A DNA stretch of 50,210 nucleotides, from assembly GCA_025937835.1 (NCBI GenBank), contig JAICQO010000044.1, forward strand, positions 1-50,210, read 5' to 3'. Shown piece by piece: positions 25,201-34,597 of the stretch. The notes below the pieces were generated by a model that saw only the letters and a list, made by a program, of their open reading frames with translations, was not told where the DNA came from and ran no database searches. This DNA comes from Polyangiaceae bacterium. Lineage in GTDB: Bacteria; Myxococcota_A; Polyangia; Polyangiales; Polyangiaceae. Position 1 is the first letter of the stretch, and each line of letters starts with the position of its first letter. A program made the position numbers and the translations under genes.

Positions 25201-26778
25201 TTACGGAGCACACTGTACGTACGAGCCGGACTCGGTGTTCGTCGCCAGATCGAACAAGAGCGTCGAGCTCCTGTAGGCGGGCGTGCCACTTCCGGGTGCG
25301 GAGATACACCACATCTCCAGCGTGCCCCCGACCACGGTCCCGTTCTCGTTCCACTCGAGGGGGCCGAACGTGCCGATGGCGCGGATGCGCTCGCCCTCGC
25401 TCAGCTGCTGGAAGGCGCGGGTCACGTCCTGCCGCCCCACTTCGATGGTGGTGGCACCGCCCGCGAGCTTCCGCAGTTCCCGCGACACGGTCGCTCCGGT
25501 GATCGCGTCGTCGCCCGCGGCAGCGATCGCGTAGGCGATCGAGTACGCGGCGTCGTACGAGGGACCCATGCCGGAGATCGAGGCAGAGCTCCCCGGATAG
25601 ACGGAGAGGTAGGCCTGCTTGAAGGTTTCGTAGACGCTCGCGGACTCCGACCCGGGGACGATGCCGGTGCCGCGGACGCGCTTTCGGAGGTCGTCGTTGC
25701 CGGTGACGAGCGTGAGCAGCTCCGGCACCTTGGTCGAGTCGATCAGCACGTACTGCGGGCGCGTGCCGGCGGTCCAGGCTTCTTCGAGCGGCTTCATCAC
25801 GTAGGTGATCGCTTCCGCCGTGCCCGCCAGCACCACGATGTCCGGGATGAACGTGACGTGCTTCGAGATCAACTCCTGGTTGGGCTCCTTGATGCTCGGC
25901 TCGTAGGTGTCGAGCAGCACGGTCTTGTCGGTGCCAATCTGCTCCGACAGCGGGCGATCGTTGAGCCGCAGCGAATTCAGCGACGTGCGCGTGCCGATGC
26001 CGAGCGCGTCGCCACGGGTGATCACGCTCAGCTTGACGGGGTTCATGCCCCGCTGCTCCTTGATCTGGCGCTCGATGTCGTTGATCTGGCGGATCATCAG
26101 CGGCGCGCGCTGCACGTCGCTCGGAACCATCAACCACGTCAGATCGTCGTCGGCCAGATCGCCGATCTCGGAAGCCACGGCGCTCGGCGTCATCATCACC
26201 GTGCCGCCGGGGACCGAGATTTGCGTCGAGACGTCGATCGTGTCCTGGCTGGTGTTCGGACCGACGATGGCCGGCACGTGCAGCTCGTTCACGAGGTGAT
26301 CGCCGGCGCGCTTCCAGGCGCCTTCCGTCTCGTTGCAAGAGACCATCACGAGCTCGCGCGTGCCGCCCGAGGGGCTCGGAATTCCGCCCAGCGAGTTGAT
26401 TTCGGTGACTGCGAGCATCGCGGACTGCTGGCGCTGCTTGTTGGTCTCTGCCTGGGCGCCCTTGGTGGAGAACAGCGAGCCCAGAACGATCACGTTTTCC
26501 TGGCGCGGATCTCCGGTGATGGTGTCGCAGTCCTCGCTGAGCAAGGCGACGCACTTGCCCTCGGGCTTCACGCACACGCCGAGGGTTTCCATGCCCGCTC
26601 CGGCGCTCAGCTTCTCGATGCACTCGGCGTTGGTTTCGCACTCCTCGGCGGGTGCGACGGGGGAGTCGTCGACCTGGAGATCGTTGAGGCCGATCACCGA
26701 GTTGCAGGCAGAGGTGCAGACAGCCAGCAAGAGGAGGGCGGTCGAGCCGGACAGCGTACCGAGGCGTTGCGTAATCAT
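25201..26778 (-). CDS. ABC-type branched-chain amino acid binding lipoprotein
   Basis: A 525-residue lipoprotein (LLLLAVCTSAC lipobox). A short Cys-bearing stretch (EECETNAECIEKL ... GVCVKPEGKC) precedes a two-lobe binding fold of the Peripla_BP_6 type: VIVLGSLFSTKG, QSAMLAVTEINSLGG, VPAIVGPNTSQDTI, VMMTPSAVASEIGD and SGMGPSYDAAYSIAYAIAA. The family takes up branched-chain amino acids, amides or urea, or serves as a receptor domain. No permease or ATPase genes are beside it, so it may work as a sensor or with a remote transporter (inference). Confidence 0.88.
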   Translation of the reverse strand: MITQRLGTLSGSTALLLLAVCTSACNSVIGLNDLQVDDSPVAPAEECETNAECIEKLSAGAGMETLGVCVKPEGKCVALLSEDCDTITGDPRQENVIVLGSLFSTKGAQAETNKQRQQSAMLAVTEINSLGGIPSPSGGTRELVMVSCNETEGAWKRAGDHLVNELHVPAIVGPNTSQDTIDVSTQISVPGGTVMMTPSAVASEIGDLADDDLTWLMVPSDVQRAPLMIRQINDIERQIKEQRGMNPVKLSVITRGDALGIGTRTSLNSLRLNDRPLSEQIGTDKTVLLDTYEPSIKEPNQELISKHVTFIPDIVVLAGTAEAITYVMKPLEEAWTAGTRPQYVLIDSTKVPELLTLVTGNDDLRKRVRGTGIVPGSESASVYETFKQAYLSVYPGSSASISGMGPSYDAAYSIAYAIAAAGDDAITGATVSRELRKLAGGATTIEVGRQDVTRAFQQLSEGERIRAIGTFGPLEWNENGTVVGGTLEMWCISAPGSGTPAYRSSTLLFDLATNTESGSYVQCAP

Positions 26779-27100
26779 CTTTTCATCCGCGAAAACGCGC
26801 GAGAAGGCGCGTTAAGGCCAGCATTTCTAGCGTATCGCCTGCGGGGCGTCTACCAACGCGCGTGTGCGAAGTCGATGACGCGCGCTCGTGCTCTCGTCAC
26901 GTGGCGCACGCGCTGACGTTTATTGAAGCGACGCGCGCGTTCACTCGCTGATGTGCGCAAACGGGCTCCGGCCTGGGTCGGTTCACCACATCGAAGCACG
27001 GCGAGGTCACGATGCCGCGCACGGTTGCAGCGCGCGCAGCGATTGAAGTGGAGATTTCGGGGTGATAGGTTGGCGCCTCGTCCGAAGGGTTGGATTCGAG
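26779..27100. other. Intergenic region between divergent genes
   Basis: About 320 bases holding the promoters of the leftward binding protein and the rightward TPR/PEGA gene. A loose sigma-70-like pair, TTGAAG at 27043 and TAGGTT about 17 bases on, precedes the rightward gene. For the leftward gene only a weak GGATGAAAAG ribosome site is visible. I see no small gene or RNA. Confidence 0.35.
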
Positions 27101-28204
27101 ATGACTTTTCCCCGACGTTTCTTGACCGGCACCGCGCTCGCCTCGGTGTTTTCGGTTTGCTTGGCTTCCGTTCCAGGGTTCGCGCTCGCTCAAGACGACA
27201 CATCGGCGGCCGAGACCGCGGCCGCGCGCTCACTCGCCATCGACGGCTTGAAGCTCGCTCAGGCGGGCAACTGCAGCGAGGCCATCGACAAGCTCGAGCG
27301 CTCCGAGAAGCTCCGCCACTCGCCGATCGTGCTCGGCAAGCTCGGGGAGTGCCTCGTCAACCTCGGCAGGCTGGTCGAGGGCACGGAGGCGCTGCGCAGG
27401 ATGCTGCGTGAGCCGCTGCCGCCGGAGCCCACGCCGGCCCTGCAGCAGGCCTACGAGCGCGCCCAGGCCGCGCTCGACGCGTCGAAACCGCGGCTGGCCG
27501 GCCTCACCATCAAGGTGAAGGCACCCTCCGATGCGAAGGTCGCGGTGACCGTCGACGGCGAGCCCGTGCCGCCGGCCGTGGTCGGCGTCGAGCTCCCGGC
27601 GGACCCGGGGGAGCACGTGATCGAGGCGACCGCGCCCGGCTATCTCAAGGCTTCGACCCGTGCGCGCATGGCCCCGGGCGAGAAGTCACAGGTCTCACTC
27701 GAGCTCGAGCGCGATCCGAACGCGCCGCCGCCCGGCGCAGAAGCCGACGCCGAGAAGGCCTCGCCCGCGACGGACCAACCGCCCGCGTCCCGCGCCGATT
27801 CGCACGCACGCGAAGGCATGAGCTTCGATTCCGACGCCGTGCCGCCCGAGCAGCCGAGCAACGCCCCGGCATACATCGCCTACGGCGTCGGCGCCGTCGG
27901 TCTCGGCATGGGCATCGGCTTCGGCCTCGCCGCCATGTCCGCAAAGAACGACCTCGACTGCAAGAACGACCTCTGCCCGCCGGAAGAGGAAGATCGGCTC
28001 GACTCGGCGAAGCTGAAGGGCACGCTATCGACCATCGGCTTTGCGGTGGGTGGCGCGGGCATCGCGCTCGGCACCATCCTCGTGATCTCGAACTCCAGTT
28101 CGAGCGAAGCCTCGCAGGGGCGTCACCGCGGCGCCAAGGCTCCCGCGATCCGCTACCGCGCCGCGATCGGCCCGAGCCAGATCAAGGCCGCGATCGATTT
28201 CTGA
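27101..28204 (+). CDS. TPR/PEGA-domain exported membrane protein
   Basis: A 367-residue protein; start at ATG 27101 places a signal peptide first (FLTGTALASVFSVCLASVPGFALAQ). Residues about 30-120 hold TPR-like helices (LAIDGLKLAQAGNCSEAIDK, HSPIVLGKLGECLVNLGRL). A PEGA-like beta domain follows (VAVTVDGEPVPPAVVGVELP, PGEHVIEATAPGYL), then a Pro/Ala linker and two hydrophobic helices (AYIAYGVGAVGLGMGIGFGL and TIGFAVGGAGIALGTILVIS). The layout is frequent in myxobacteria, where such proteins are thought to act at the envelope, but no function is assigned. Confidence 0.82.
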   Translation: MTFPRRFLTGTALASVFSVCLASVPGFALAQDDTSAAETAAARSLAIDGLKLAQAGNCSEAIDKLERSEKLRHSPIVLGKLGECLVNLGRLVEGTEALRRMLREPLPPEPTPALQQAYERAQAALDASKPRLAGLTIKVKAPSDAKVAVTVDGEPVPPAVVGVELPADPGEHVIEATAPGYLKASTRARMAPGEKSQVSLELERDPNAPPPGAEADAEKASPATDQPPASRADSHAREGMSFDSDAVPPEQPSNAPAYIAYGVGAVGLGMGIGFGLAAMSAKNDLDCKNDLCPPEEEDRLDSAKLKGTLSTIGFAVGGAGIALGTILVISNSSSSEASQGRHRGAKAPAIRYRAAIGPSQIKAAIDF

Positions 28205-28236
28205 ACTGCGCGGCGAGAGCGTCGCGCCGGCTCGCG

Positions 28237-29289
28237 TCAGCGCACGATCACGTCGAACGTGGACCAGGCCGCTCCGCCGCGCTGGTCGTTGACCGTGACC
28301 CAAATCCGCGCCGTTCCCGGCCGCTTCGGCGGCTTCCACTTGGAGGCGAACTCGGAGACCCAGCCGCTCGCGCGATCGTTGACGAGCTGCGCCTCTTTTC
28401 CGAACTCCCCGGCGTTGGCGAAGAAGTTCGCCCACACCACCTCCGTATGGTCCTCGTTCGGCAGGCGCTCCGCGCTTTCGGGCGCAATCAGCGGCAGCAC
28501 CTGGTGCCCGGGGCAACCCTCCGCGCAAGCTGGCACGACGGGCGCGCAACGCGAGGACGGCGCGCAGGCCATTTCGAGCTCCGGCGCGCCGTCGAGCGGC
28601 TCGCAATCGGCGTCCAGCTCGCAGCTTGCCTCGGTCACGAGCCCGCCGTCGAAGCGGAGGCCCATGAGCTCCGGGTTTTCGTTGGTCGCGCCCTCGAGCG
28701 TGTACAGCGTCGAAAACCCGATCACGAAATCGTCCTTCGAAACCGGCTCGCCGGTGCTCTTCGACACGCAGCCCAGCGGAACGCGATCGGTGAGCTCCGG
28801 GCGCGGCACGAGCTCGCCCGCGCAGACCGCGAAGAACGTGAACGAGGGCGCGAAATGGACGGAATCCGTCTCGAGCCGTGGCGAGCGCTCCAGCACGTCT
28901 TCGGGGATCTCGATCTGGAATCGATCGCCGCTCCCGAAAATGCCGCTCGGAAAGCGCGCCTCGGGCGTGTCGAGCACACGCGGCTCGAGCCGCTTCGCGA
29001 TCTCGACCAGCAGCGGGTAACAGTCGAAGAACTGCCGGCTCGGAGGGGCGTGGCAGCCGCCGAGCCAGGCCACCTCGACCTCGCGCTCGGCTGCGCCGTC
29101 CGGTTCCTGGCGATCGCCGCGCAAGAGCTCGAGCGTCGCGCTCTGTCCCGGAACACCCGAGGCCGGCTCGGCGCGCACGGCGAACGCGCGCAGGCCCTGG
29201 ACTTTCGACGGCGAATCGAAGCCCTCGCCGCAACCCGCGAGCGAGCCGCACAAGAGCGCGAGGGCGCCGAGCTCGGAGGCCCTTTGCAT
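28237..29289 (-). CDS. Lipoprotein coupled to the TonB-dependent receptor
   Basis: A 350-residue lipoprotein (LALLCGSLAGC lipobox) starting at ATG 29289, which shares one base with the stop codon of the receptor gene (TGATG). The mature part has an Ig-like opening (LRAFAVRAEPASGVPGQSATLELL), nine or more scattered cysteines including a CELDADCEPLDG stretch, and a C-terminal beta domain (RPGTARIWVTVNDQRGGAAW). I recognise no family. The coupling suggests that it is the surface or periplasmic partner of the receptor, as SusD-like or other accessory lipoproteins are, though it is not SusD-like in sequence. Confidence 0.8.
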   Translation of the reverse strand: MQRASELGALALLCGSLAGCGEGFDSPSKVQGLRAFAVRAEPASGVPGQSATLELLRGDRQEPDGAAEREVEVAWLGGCHAPPSRQFFDCYPLLVEIAKRLEPRVLDTPEARFPSGIFGSGDRFQIEIPEDVLERSPRLETDSVHFAPSFTFFAVCAGELVPRPELTDRVPLGCVSKSTGEPVSKDDFVIGFSTLYTLEGATNENPELMGLRFDGGLVTEASCELDADCEPLDGAPELEMACAPSSRCAPVVPACAEGCPGHQVLPLIAPESAERLPNEDHTEVVWANFFANAGEFGKEAQLVNDRASGWVSEFASKWKPPKRPGTARIWVTVNDQRGGAAWSTFDVIVR

Positions 29290-31883
29290 CAGAATTCTCC
29301 CCGCAGACCGAGGCTCGGGACTATCGGCAAGCTGCCGGTGACGGACTGGCTCTGCGTGTAGTCGTAGTTGTAGTCGATGAAGTCCGGGTTCGACTGATTG
29401 TAGGCGTTGATCAGGTCGAGGTACGCGCCGAGCGTGAAGGCGTCGAACACCCAGCGCTTGTCGATGCGCACGTCGAGCTGGTGGAACGGCGCGAGCCGCT
29501 CGCTGTTGATGGAGCCGTTCAGGCACTGGTAAGAGGCTGCGAGCGCGCTGTAGAGGCCGCCGGTGCAAGGCGTGTACAGGTTCCCGCTCACGTAGCGGAA
29601 GCGGGCGCCGAACTCCCAGCCGCGCCCCAGATCGAGGCTGCCGAGCACCGTCAAGATCTGCGGCTGATCGAGGTAGAACAGACGCGACGGCTCGCCCGGG
29701 ATCCAGGTCCGCTCGGAGCGCGACAGCGTGTACGAGACCCAGCCGAAGAAGCGCTCGTCGGCCTTGTAGCGCAGCATCAGCTCTGCGCCGAAGATGCGGC
29801 CGGTCGCGCTGTTGTCGTAAACCAGAACGCCACGCTCGTCCGGGCGGCGCGTGACCAGGTTGTCGAGCAGGTTGTAGAAGCCCTCGACCGACAGCTCGAG
29901 CTGCTCGGTCAGCTCTTGCTCGACGCCGAGCGAGTTCTGCCAGTTGCGCAGCGAGCGCAGCGACTGGTCGGCGCTCAAGACCACCTCGGCGAGGCCCGGG
30001 GGTTGGAAGAATAGGCCCGAGCCGCCCTTCAGCGTGGTTCCGGGGAAGCCCTGGACCAGCTCGTAGCGCGCGGTGAGGCGCGGGCTCACGTCGAAGCGCC
30101 CGGTGTCGTGCGTGTAGTCGAGGCGTACGCCGGAGACGACCTGGGTGCGCGAGCTCGGCGAGAGCTCGAACTCGCCGTAGATCGCCGGCTGGAAGAAGAC
30201 GTTCGATTCGTCGAAGCGGCGCGGCGGGCTGGTCACGAACGGGCCGACCGCAGGCGCGCTGGGGCCCGGATCGTCCGGCACCTGACCCTCCACCGAGTAG
30301 GGCGCGATCAAGAGGTCGTAGCCGAAGCGCAGCTTGGCTCGGTCCCAGAAGCGCCATTCGAGCTCGCTCCGCGAGATCGTGCCGTAGGCCACGGTGTCGA
30401 CCAGGATCGTGCTCACCTCGAAGCGCTGGTGCAGCCGGGCGAGAGAGGTCGTGAGCTCGAGCGACAGCTGATCGCTCAGGCTGTTCTCGTAGATCGTGCC
30501 GACGCCCCAGGACGAGTCGATGCTCGAGATCTGACCGCCGGTCGCCGAGCTGGCGTCGATGATCCGGAAGCGGTCGTCCGAGCCCACTACGCCGATGCGG
30601 AAGTAGCTCCGCTCCGTGGGCCGCGTGTCGGCGAGCAGCTGATAATCGTAATAGACCGGCGCGGCCTTGATCTGCGTGTCCTCGCCCTCCAGCAGCGGCG
30701 TGAGCCAGGCGTCGACGTGACTGCGCCGGAAACCGCCGATGAAGTTCCAGCCCGGCAGGCCAGGGATCGGGCCTTCGGCCACCGCACGCACGTCGATCAG
30801 GTCGAGCTGCAACAGGCCGTGGTAACGGCCGTCTTCGCGGGTCTCGCGCAGGTGTGCGTCGACCACGCCGGCCAGCGCGCGCCCGTACTTCACGCTGAAG
30901 TTGCCGGGGTAAAAGTTGACCTCGTCGAGCATCTCCGTCGGGATCACGCTCGACAAGCCGCCGAAGTGATAAATGCTCGGCAGCCACAGGCCGTCGGCAA
31001 ACACGGGCGTCGTCATTTCAGCGTTGCCACGCACGATCAGCAGGCCCGACAGCGACGGGGGGCGCGCCACGCCGGGCAGGTTTTGCAGCGCGCGCAGCGC
31101 GTCGCCCGACGTCCCGGGCACGCGCGAGAGCTCGCGGCGGCTCAGCGGGCGGCGCGTCACCTCGCGCTGCGGTCGCGTACCGTGCACGACGATGTTCACC
31201 ATGTCTTCGGGAGCCGGCCGCTCCAGCCGATAAGTGGCCTCGAGCTGCTCCTCCGCTGCCAGGCTCTCTGCCGTGTCGAAGGCCGTGAAGCCGTCGCTCT
31301 CGATCTGCACGCGGTAAGCGCCGGGCGCGAGATCTGCGAAGGAGAAACGCCCGTCCGCGGCGGTCCTGCGCTCGGCCACGGCGCGGCCCTCGGAGCTGAG
31401 CCGTACCCGCGCAGCGACCAGGGGCTCTCCTGCGTCGTCGAGCACGCGCCCGTCGATGCGCGACGGTGCCGGCGGCGCTTCGGCCGCGGGCGTCGGCTCG
31501 AAGCGGAAGGCGTACCGATACAGGATCCGCGACTTGACCGGGTTGCCGTTGCGGCGCGCCGGTTCGAACTCGAACTGTAGCGCGGCGGCCTGGGCGGCTT
31601 CGTCGAAGCCGTTGCCGGCCGGCTCGACCACGTCCGCCACCGTCACGTGGCCGAGGGCGTCGATCTCGAGCGCGAGCACGACCTCGGCTTCGAGCTGCTT
31701 CTGCTCGGCCGCCGGCGGGTACACGGCTTTCGCGAACTTGACGAGCCTCGGCGGGGTGACCGCCCGCGTGTCTGCCGCAGCGTCCCGCGCGTCCGTCCCG
31801 ACCTGCGCTCTGGCCTCGCCCGCAGCCAGCAACGCGAGCACGACGGTCCCGACCAGCCGCCGCTTCGATCTGCCCGACACCAT
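29289..31883 (-). CDS. TonB-dependent receptor with N-terminal TonB C-domain
   Basis: An 864-residue outer-membrane protein. After a signal (VGTVVLALLAAGEARAQ), residues about 45-130 look like a TonB C-terminal domain (VKFAKAVYPPAAEQKQLEAE, LEIDALGHVTVADVVEP, FEFEPARRNGNPV). Residues 143-225 form a carboxypeptidase regulatory-like domain (GRVLDDAGEPLVAARVRL, GRFSFADLAPGAYRVQIE). Then come the plug (GDALRALQNLPGVARPPS, GLLIVRGNAEMTTPVFADG) and a 22-strand-type barrel ending in F. A TonB domain in the receptor's own N-terminus is unusual and could signal to or recruit the ExbBD system. The gene starts 16 bases after the cystathionine beta-synthase stop, in the same direction. The substrate is unknown. 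Confidence 0.9.
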   Translation of the reverse strand: MVSGRSKRRLVGTVVLALLAAGEARAQVGTDARDAAADTRAVTPPRLVKFAKAVYPPAAEQKQLEAEVVLALEIDALGHVTVADVVEPAGNGFDEAAQAAALQFEFEPARRNGNPVKSRILYRYAFRFEPTPAAEAPPAPSRIDGRVLDDAGEPLVAARVRLSSEGRAVAERRTAADGRFSFADLAPGAYRVQIESDGFTAFDTAESLAAEEQLEATYRLERPAPEDMVNIVVHGTRPQREVTRRPLSRRELSRVPGTSGDALRALQNLPGVARPPSLSGLLIVRGNAEMTTPVFADGLWLPSIYHFGGLSSVIPTEMLDEVNFYPGNFSVKYGRALAGVVDAHLRETREDGRYHGLLQLDLIDVRAVAEGPIPGLPGWNFIGGFRRSHVDAWLTPLLEGEDTQIKAAPVYYDYQLLADTRPTERSYFRIGVVGSDDRFRIIDASSATGGQISSIDSSWGVGTIYENSLSDQLSLELTTSLARLHQRFEVSTILVDTVAYGTISRSELEWRFWDRAKLRFGYDLLIAPYSVEGQVPDDPGPSAPAVGPFVTSPPRRFDESNVFFQPAIYGEFELSPSSRTQVVSGVRLDYTHDTGRFDVSPRLTARYELVQGFPGTTLKGGSGLFFQPPGLAEVVLSADQSLRSLRNWQNSLGVEQELTEQLELSVEGFYNLLDNLVTRRPDERGVLVYDNSATGRIFGAELMLRYKADERFFGWVSYTLSRSERTWIPGEPSRLFYLDQPQILTVLGSLDLGRGWEFGARFRYVSGNLYTPCTGGLYSALAASYQCLNGSINSERLAPFHQLDVRIDKRWVFDAFTLGAYLDLINAYNQSNPDFIDYNYDYTQSQSVTGSLPIVPSLGLRGEF

Positions 31884-31899
31884 CGCGGGCAGCGATATC

Positions 31900-33270
31900 T
31901 CAGCGCATGCGGCGGCGCAAGTAGTTCAAGACGTCGATTCTGGTGATGAGACCGAGGAAGGTCGAGCCGTCGCAGACGATGGCAACGAGGCCGCGGTCCA
32001 GGAGCGTGAACAGCGACGACAGCGGAGCGCTGCGTGGCACGGTCACGAGCTTCTCGGTCATGCTGTCCCGAACCGGACGACGGAAGGCCGACTCGTCGTC
32101 GTGGATCGTGAGCAGCACGTCCGACTCGTCGAGGATACCGACGATCTTGTCGCCTTCCAACACGGGCAGCTGCGACACGTCGTAGAGCTTCATCCGCGAG
32201 TAGGCGACGAGCAGCGTGTCGTCCGGGGCCACTGACACGACCGCGCCTTCCTTGCGCGCGATCACGTCACGCAGATCCCCGTAGGTCTCGCCGCGCAGGA
32301 AGCCCTGATCGCGCATCCAATAATCGTTGTACATCTTCGACAGGTACTTGTTGCCGCTGTCGCAGACGAAGGTCACGACCCGCTTCGGAGTCTTTTGCTC
32401 GCGGCAGTAGCGGAGCGCTGCGGCGACCAACATCCCGGTCGAAGAGCCCGCCAGGATGCCTTCGTGGCGCAGCAGGTCGCGCGCCGTGATCAGGCTCTCT
32501 TCGTCGGGGATCGTGTAGCTCTTACCGACCCGCGACAAGTCGCAGATAGCCGGCACGAAGTCCTCGCCCACGCCCTCGACCAGCCACGAGCCGGCCTGTC
32601 CGACCTTGCCAGTCTTCACGTAGTCCGCGAGCACCGAACCCTGCGGGTCGGCGAGCACGATCTCGACCTCGGGCGCGGTCTTGGCGAAGAAGCGGCTGAG
32701 CCCGGTGATGGTCCCGCCCGAGCCCACTCCGCACACGACGGCGTCGAGCCGTTCCTCGGTCTGACGCCAGAGCTCCGGACCGGTCGTGGCTTCGTGCGCG
32801 CGCGGGTTGTCGGGGTTTTCGAACTGGTTTACGTAGAACCCGCCGAGCTCCTCCGCGAGGCGCTTGGCGAGATCTTGATAGTACTCGGGGTGTCCCTTGC
32901 CCACGTCGGAGCGGGTCACGCGCACCTCGGCGCCCATCGCGCGCAGGTGCGACATCTTCTCCTGGCTCATCTTGTCGGGCATCACGAGCAACAGCCGGTA
33001 GCCCTTGCGCGCAGCCACCAGAGCCAGGGCGAGCCCGGTGTTGCCGGCCGTCGCCTCCACGAGCGTCATGCCCGGCGTGAGCCGCCCGTCGCGCTCGGCG
33101 GCCTCGATCATCGACAGGCCGATCCGATCTTTGATTGAGCCTCCCGGGTTCTGTTGCTCGAGCTTCAAGAACAGCGCCGAGCCGGCGGTGTCGAGGCCGC
33201 TGACCTCGAGCAGCGGCGTGTTGCCGATCAGCTTCAAGACGTCGTCGGTGGCGGCTTCGAGGTTGGCCAT
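31900..33270 (-). CDS. cbs: Cystathionine beta-synthase with CBS domain pair
   Basis: A 456-residue PLP enzyme. I choose ATG 33270 (MANLEAATDDVLKLIGNTPL) behind AAGGA. The catalytic domain has NPGGSIKDRIG with the PLP lysine, the TAGNTGLALA loop and GSGGTITGL phosphate-binding glycines. The last 120 residues are two CBS motifs (VSVAPDDTLLVAYSRM... and KLVTVPRSAPLSSLFTLL...), which in the eukaryotic enzyme are regulatory. It condenses serine and homocysteine to cystathionine, the first step of reverse transsulfuration. The stop codon of the upstream PLP gene (TAA) lies in its ribosome site, seven bases away, so they form one unit. Confidence 0.94.
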   Translation of the reverse strand: MANLEAATDDVLKLIGNTPLLEVSGLDTAGSALFLKLEQQNPGGSIKDRIGLSMIEAAERDGRLTPGMTLVEATAGNTGLALALVAARKGYRLLLVMPDKMSQEKMSHLRAMGAEVRVTRSDVGKGHPEYYQDLAKRLAEELGGFYVNQFENPDNPRAHEATTGPELWRQTEERLDAVVCGVGSGGTITGLSRFFAKTAPEVEIVLADPQGSVLADYVKTGKVGQAGSWLVEGVGEDFVPAICDLSRVGKSYTIPDEESLITARDLLRHEGILAGSSTGMLVAAALRYCREQKTPKRVVTFVCDSGNKYLSKMYNDYWMRDQGFLRGETYGDLRDVIARKEGAVVSVAPDDTLLVAYSRMKLYDVSQLPVLEGDKIVGILDESDVLLTIHDDESAFRRPVRDSMTEKLVTVPRSAPLSSLFTLLDRGLVAIVCDGSTFLGLITRIDVLNYLRRRMR

Positions 33271-33277
33271 GTTTTCC

Positions 33278-34435
33278 TTATGCGAGCGCCTGCTCGAGAT
33301 CCTTCCACAGGTCACGCTCGTGCTCGAGCCCGACCGAGAGCCGCACCAGCCCGTCGCCGATGCCGATCGCCTGGCGCTGCGCGGCCGGGATCGACGCGTG
33401 GGTCATCGACGCCGGGTGCTCGGCGAGGGACTCCACCCCCCCCAGGCTCTCCGCCAGCGTGAAGATGCGGAGCCGGGTCAGAAACTGCCGCGCGCGCTCG
33501 GTGCCGCCCGTGAGCTCGACGCTGATGATCCCGCCGCCGCCGCGCATCTGCTTCCGGGCCAGCGCGTGTTGCGGGTGCTGTGCCAGCCCCGGATAGTGCA
33601 CGCGCAGCACGCCGGGGTGCGCCGAGAGCCGTTCCGACAACGCTCCGGCCGTCTCCACGTGGCGCTGCATGCGCACGGCGAGCGTCTTGATCCCGCGCAG
33701 CACGAGGTAACAATCGAACGGGCTCGGCACGGCGCCGAGCGCGTTCTGAAGGAACTTCAGCTTTTCGGCGAGCTCGGCGTCCGAGGTCAAGAGGGCACCG
33801 CCCACGACGTCCGAATGACCGTTGATGTACTTGGTGGTCGAGTGCAGCACCACGTCGGCGCCGAGCTCGAGCGGCGTCTGAAGCGCAGGAGAGGCGAAGG
33901 TGTTGTCCACGACGACGCGCGCCCCGGCCTCGCGGACGCGCTCGGCGATGCGCGCGATGTCGGCGAGCTTCAAGAGCGGGTTGGTCGGGGATTCGAGCCA
34001 GACCAGGCGCGTCTTTGGCGTGAGCGCCGCCAGGAACTGCTGGGTGTCGGAGGTGTCGGCGAACGTCGTCTTGATCCCGAGCCCCGGTGCCACCCGCGTC
34101 AAGAGCCGGTACGTTCCGCCGTAGACGTCGTCGCCGCACAACACCTCGTCGCCGGGCGACAGGCAGTGCAGCAACGTGGTCGCCGCAGCAGAGCCGCTCG
34201 CGAACGCGAAGCCCGACGAGGCCTTCTCGAGCGCCGCAAGGCATGCTTCGAGCGCCGCACGCGTGGGATTGCCGCTGCGCGAGTATTCGTAGAGCTTGGG
34301 CTTGGCCGGCTCCGGTTGAGCAAACGTGCTCGCAAGCACGATAGGCTCCATCACCGCACCGTGGCTTTCGTCGGGGGCTTGCCCGGCGTGGATCGCGAGT
34401 GTCTCGAACGCAGCTTCGTGGTCGGATTTCGTCAC
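33278..34435 (-). CDS. Cystathionine gamma-synthase/lyase family PLP enzyme
   Basis: A 385-residue Cys/Met metabolism PLP enzyme from GTG 34435 (VTKSDHEAAFETLAIHAGQ). It has SGSAAATTLLHCL, YGGTYRLL, VWLESPTNPLLKLADI, VVVDNTFASPALQTPLELG and the PLP lysine in HSTTKYINGHSDVVGG. These fit cystathionine gamma-lyase and gamma-synthase about equally. Cotranscription with a cystathionine beta-synthase favours gamma-lyase, which would complete the homocysteine-to-cysteine route (inference). The 160-base gap to the upstream trehalose gene should hold its promoter. Confidence 0.9.
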   Translation of the reverse strand: MTKSDHEAAFETLAIHAGQAPDESHGAVMEPIVLASTFAQPEPAKPKLYEYSRSGNPTRAALEACLAALEKASSGFAFASGSAAATTLLHCLSPGDEVLCGDDVYGGTYRLLTRVAPGLGIKTTFADTSDTQQFLAALTPKTRLVWLESPTNPLLKLADIARIAERVREAGARVVVDNTFASPALQTPLELGADVVLHSTTKYINGHSDVVGGALLTSDAELAEKLKFLQNALGAVPSPFDCYLVLRGIKTLAVRMQRHVETAGALSERLSAHPGVLRVHYPGLAQHPQHALARKQMRGGGGIISVELTGGTERARQFLTRLRIFTLAESLGGVESLAEHPASMTHASIPAAQRQAIGIGDGLVRLSVGLEHERDLWKDLEQALA

Positions 34436-34597
34436 GTTCCGAAAGTTTGCTGGAAGGTTCGCCGCGGCGCAATTTTGCCGAGCACGGCGGGCCACTCTCA
34501 CCTTTCGCGACCGCTGGCCGTTGCTTGAAATCGCCCTGGTCAGGGCTCTGCCTCGGTGCGCCGTCGGGCGAGCTTCGTCCCGGCGCTTCCGCGCCGC

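Noticed and set aside
29290-30987. In-frame upstream extension of the lipoprotein at 28237-29289
   Set aside because: The extension lies in another frame of the TonB receptor gene and has no domain. ATG 29289 with its lipobox is the clear start.
34436-34597. SAM or SAH riboswitch before the transsulfuration genes
   Set aside because: I looked for the conserved cores in the 160-base leader and found no convincing match.
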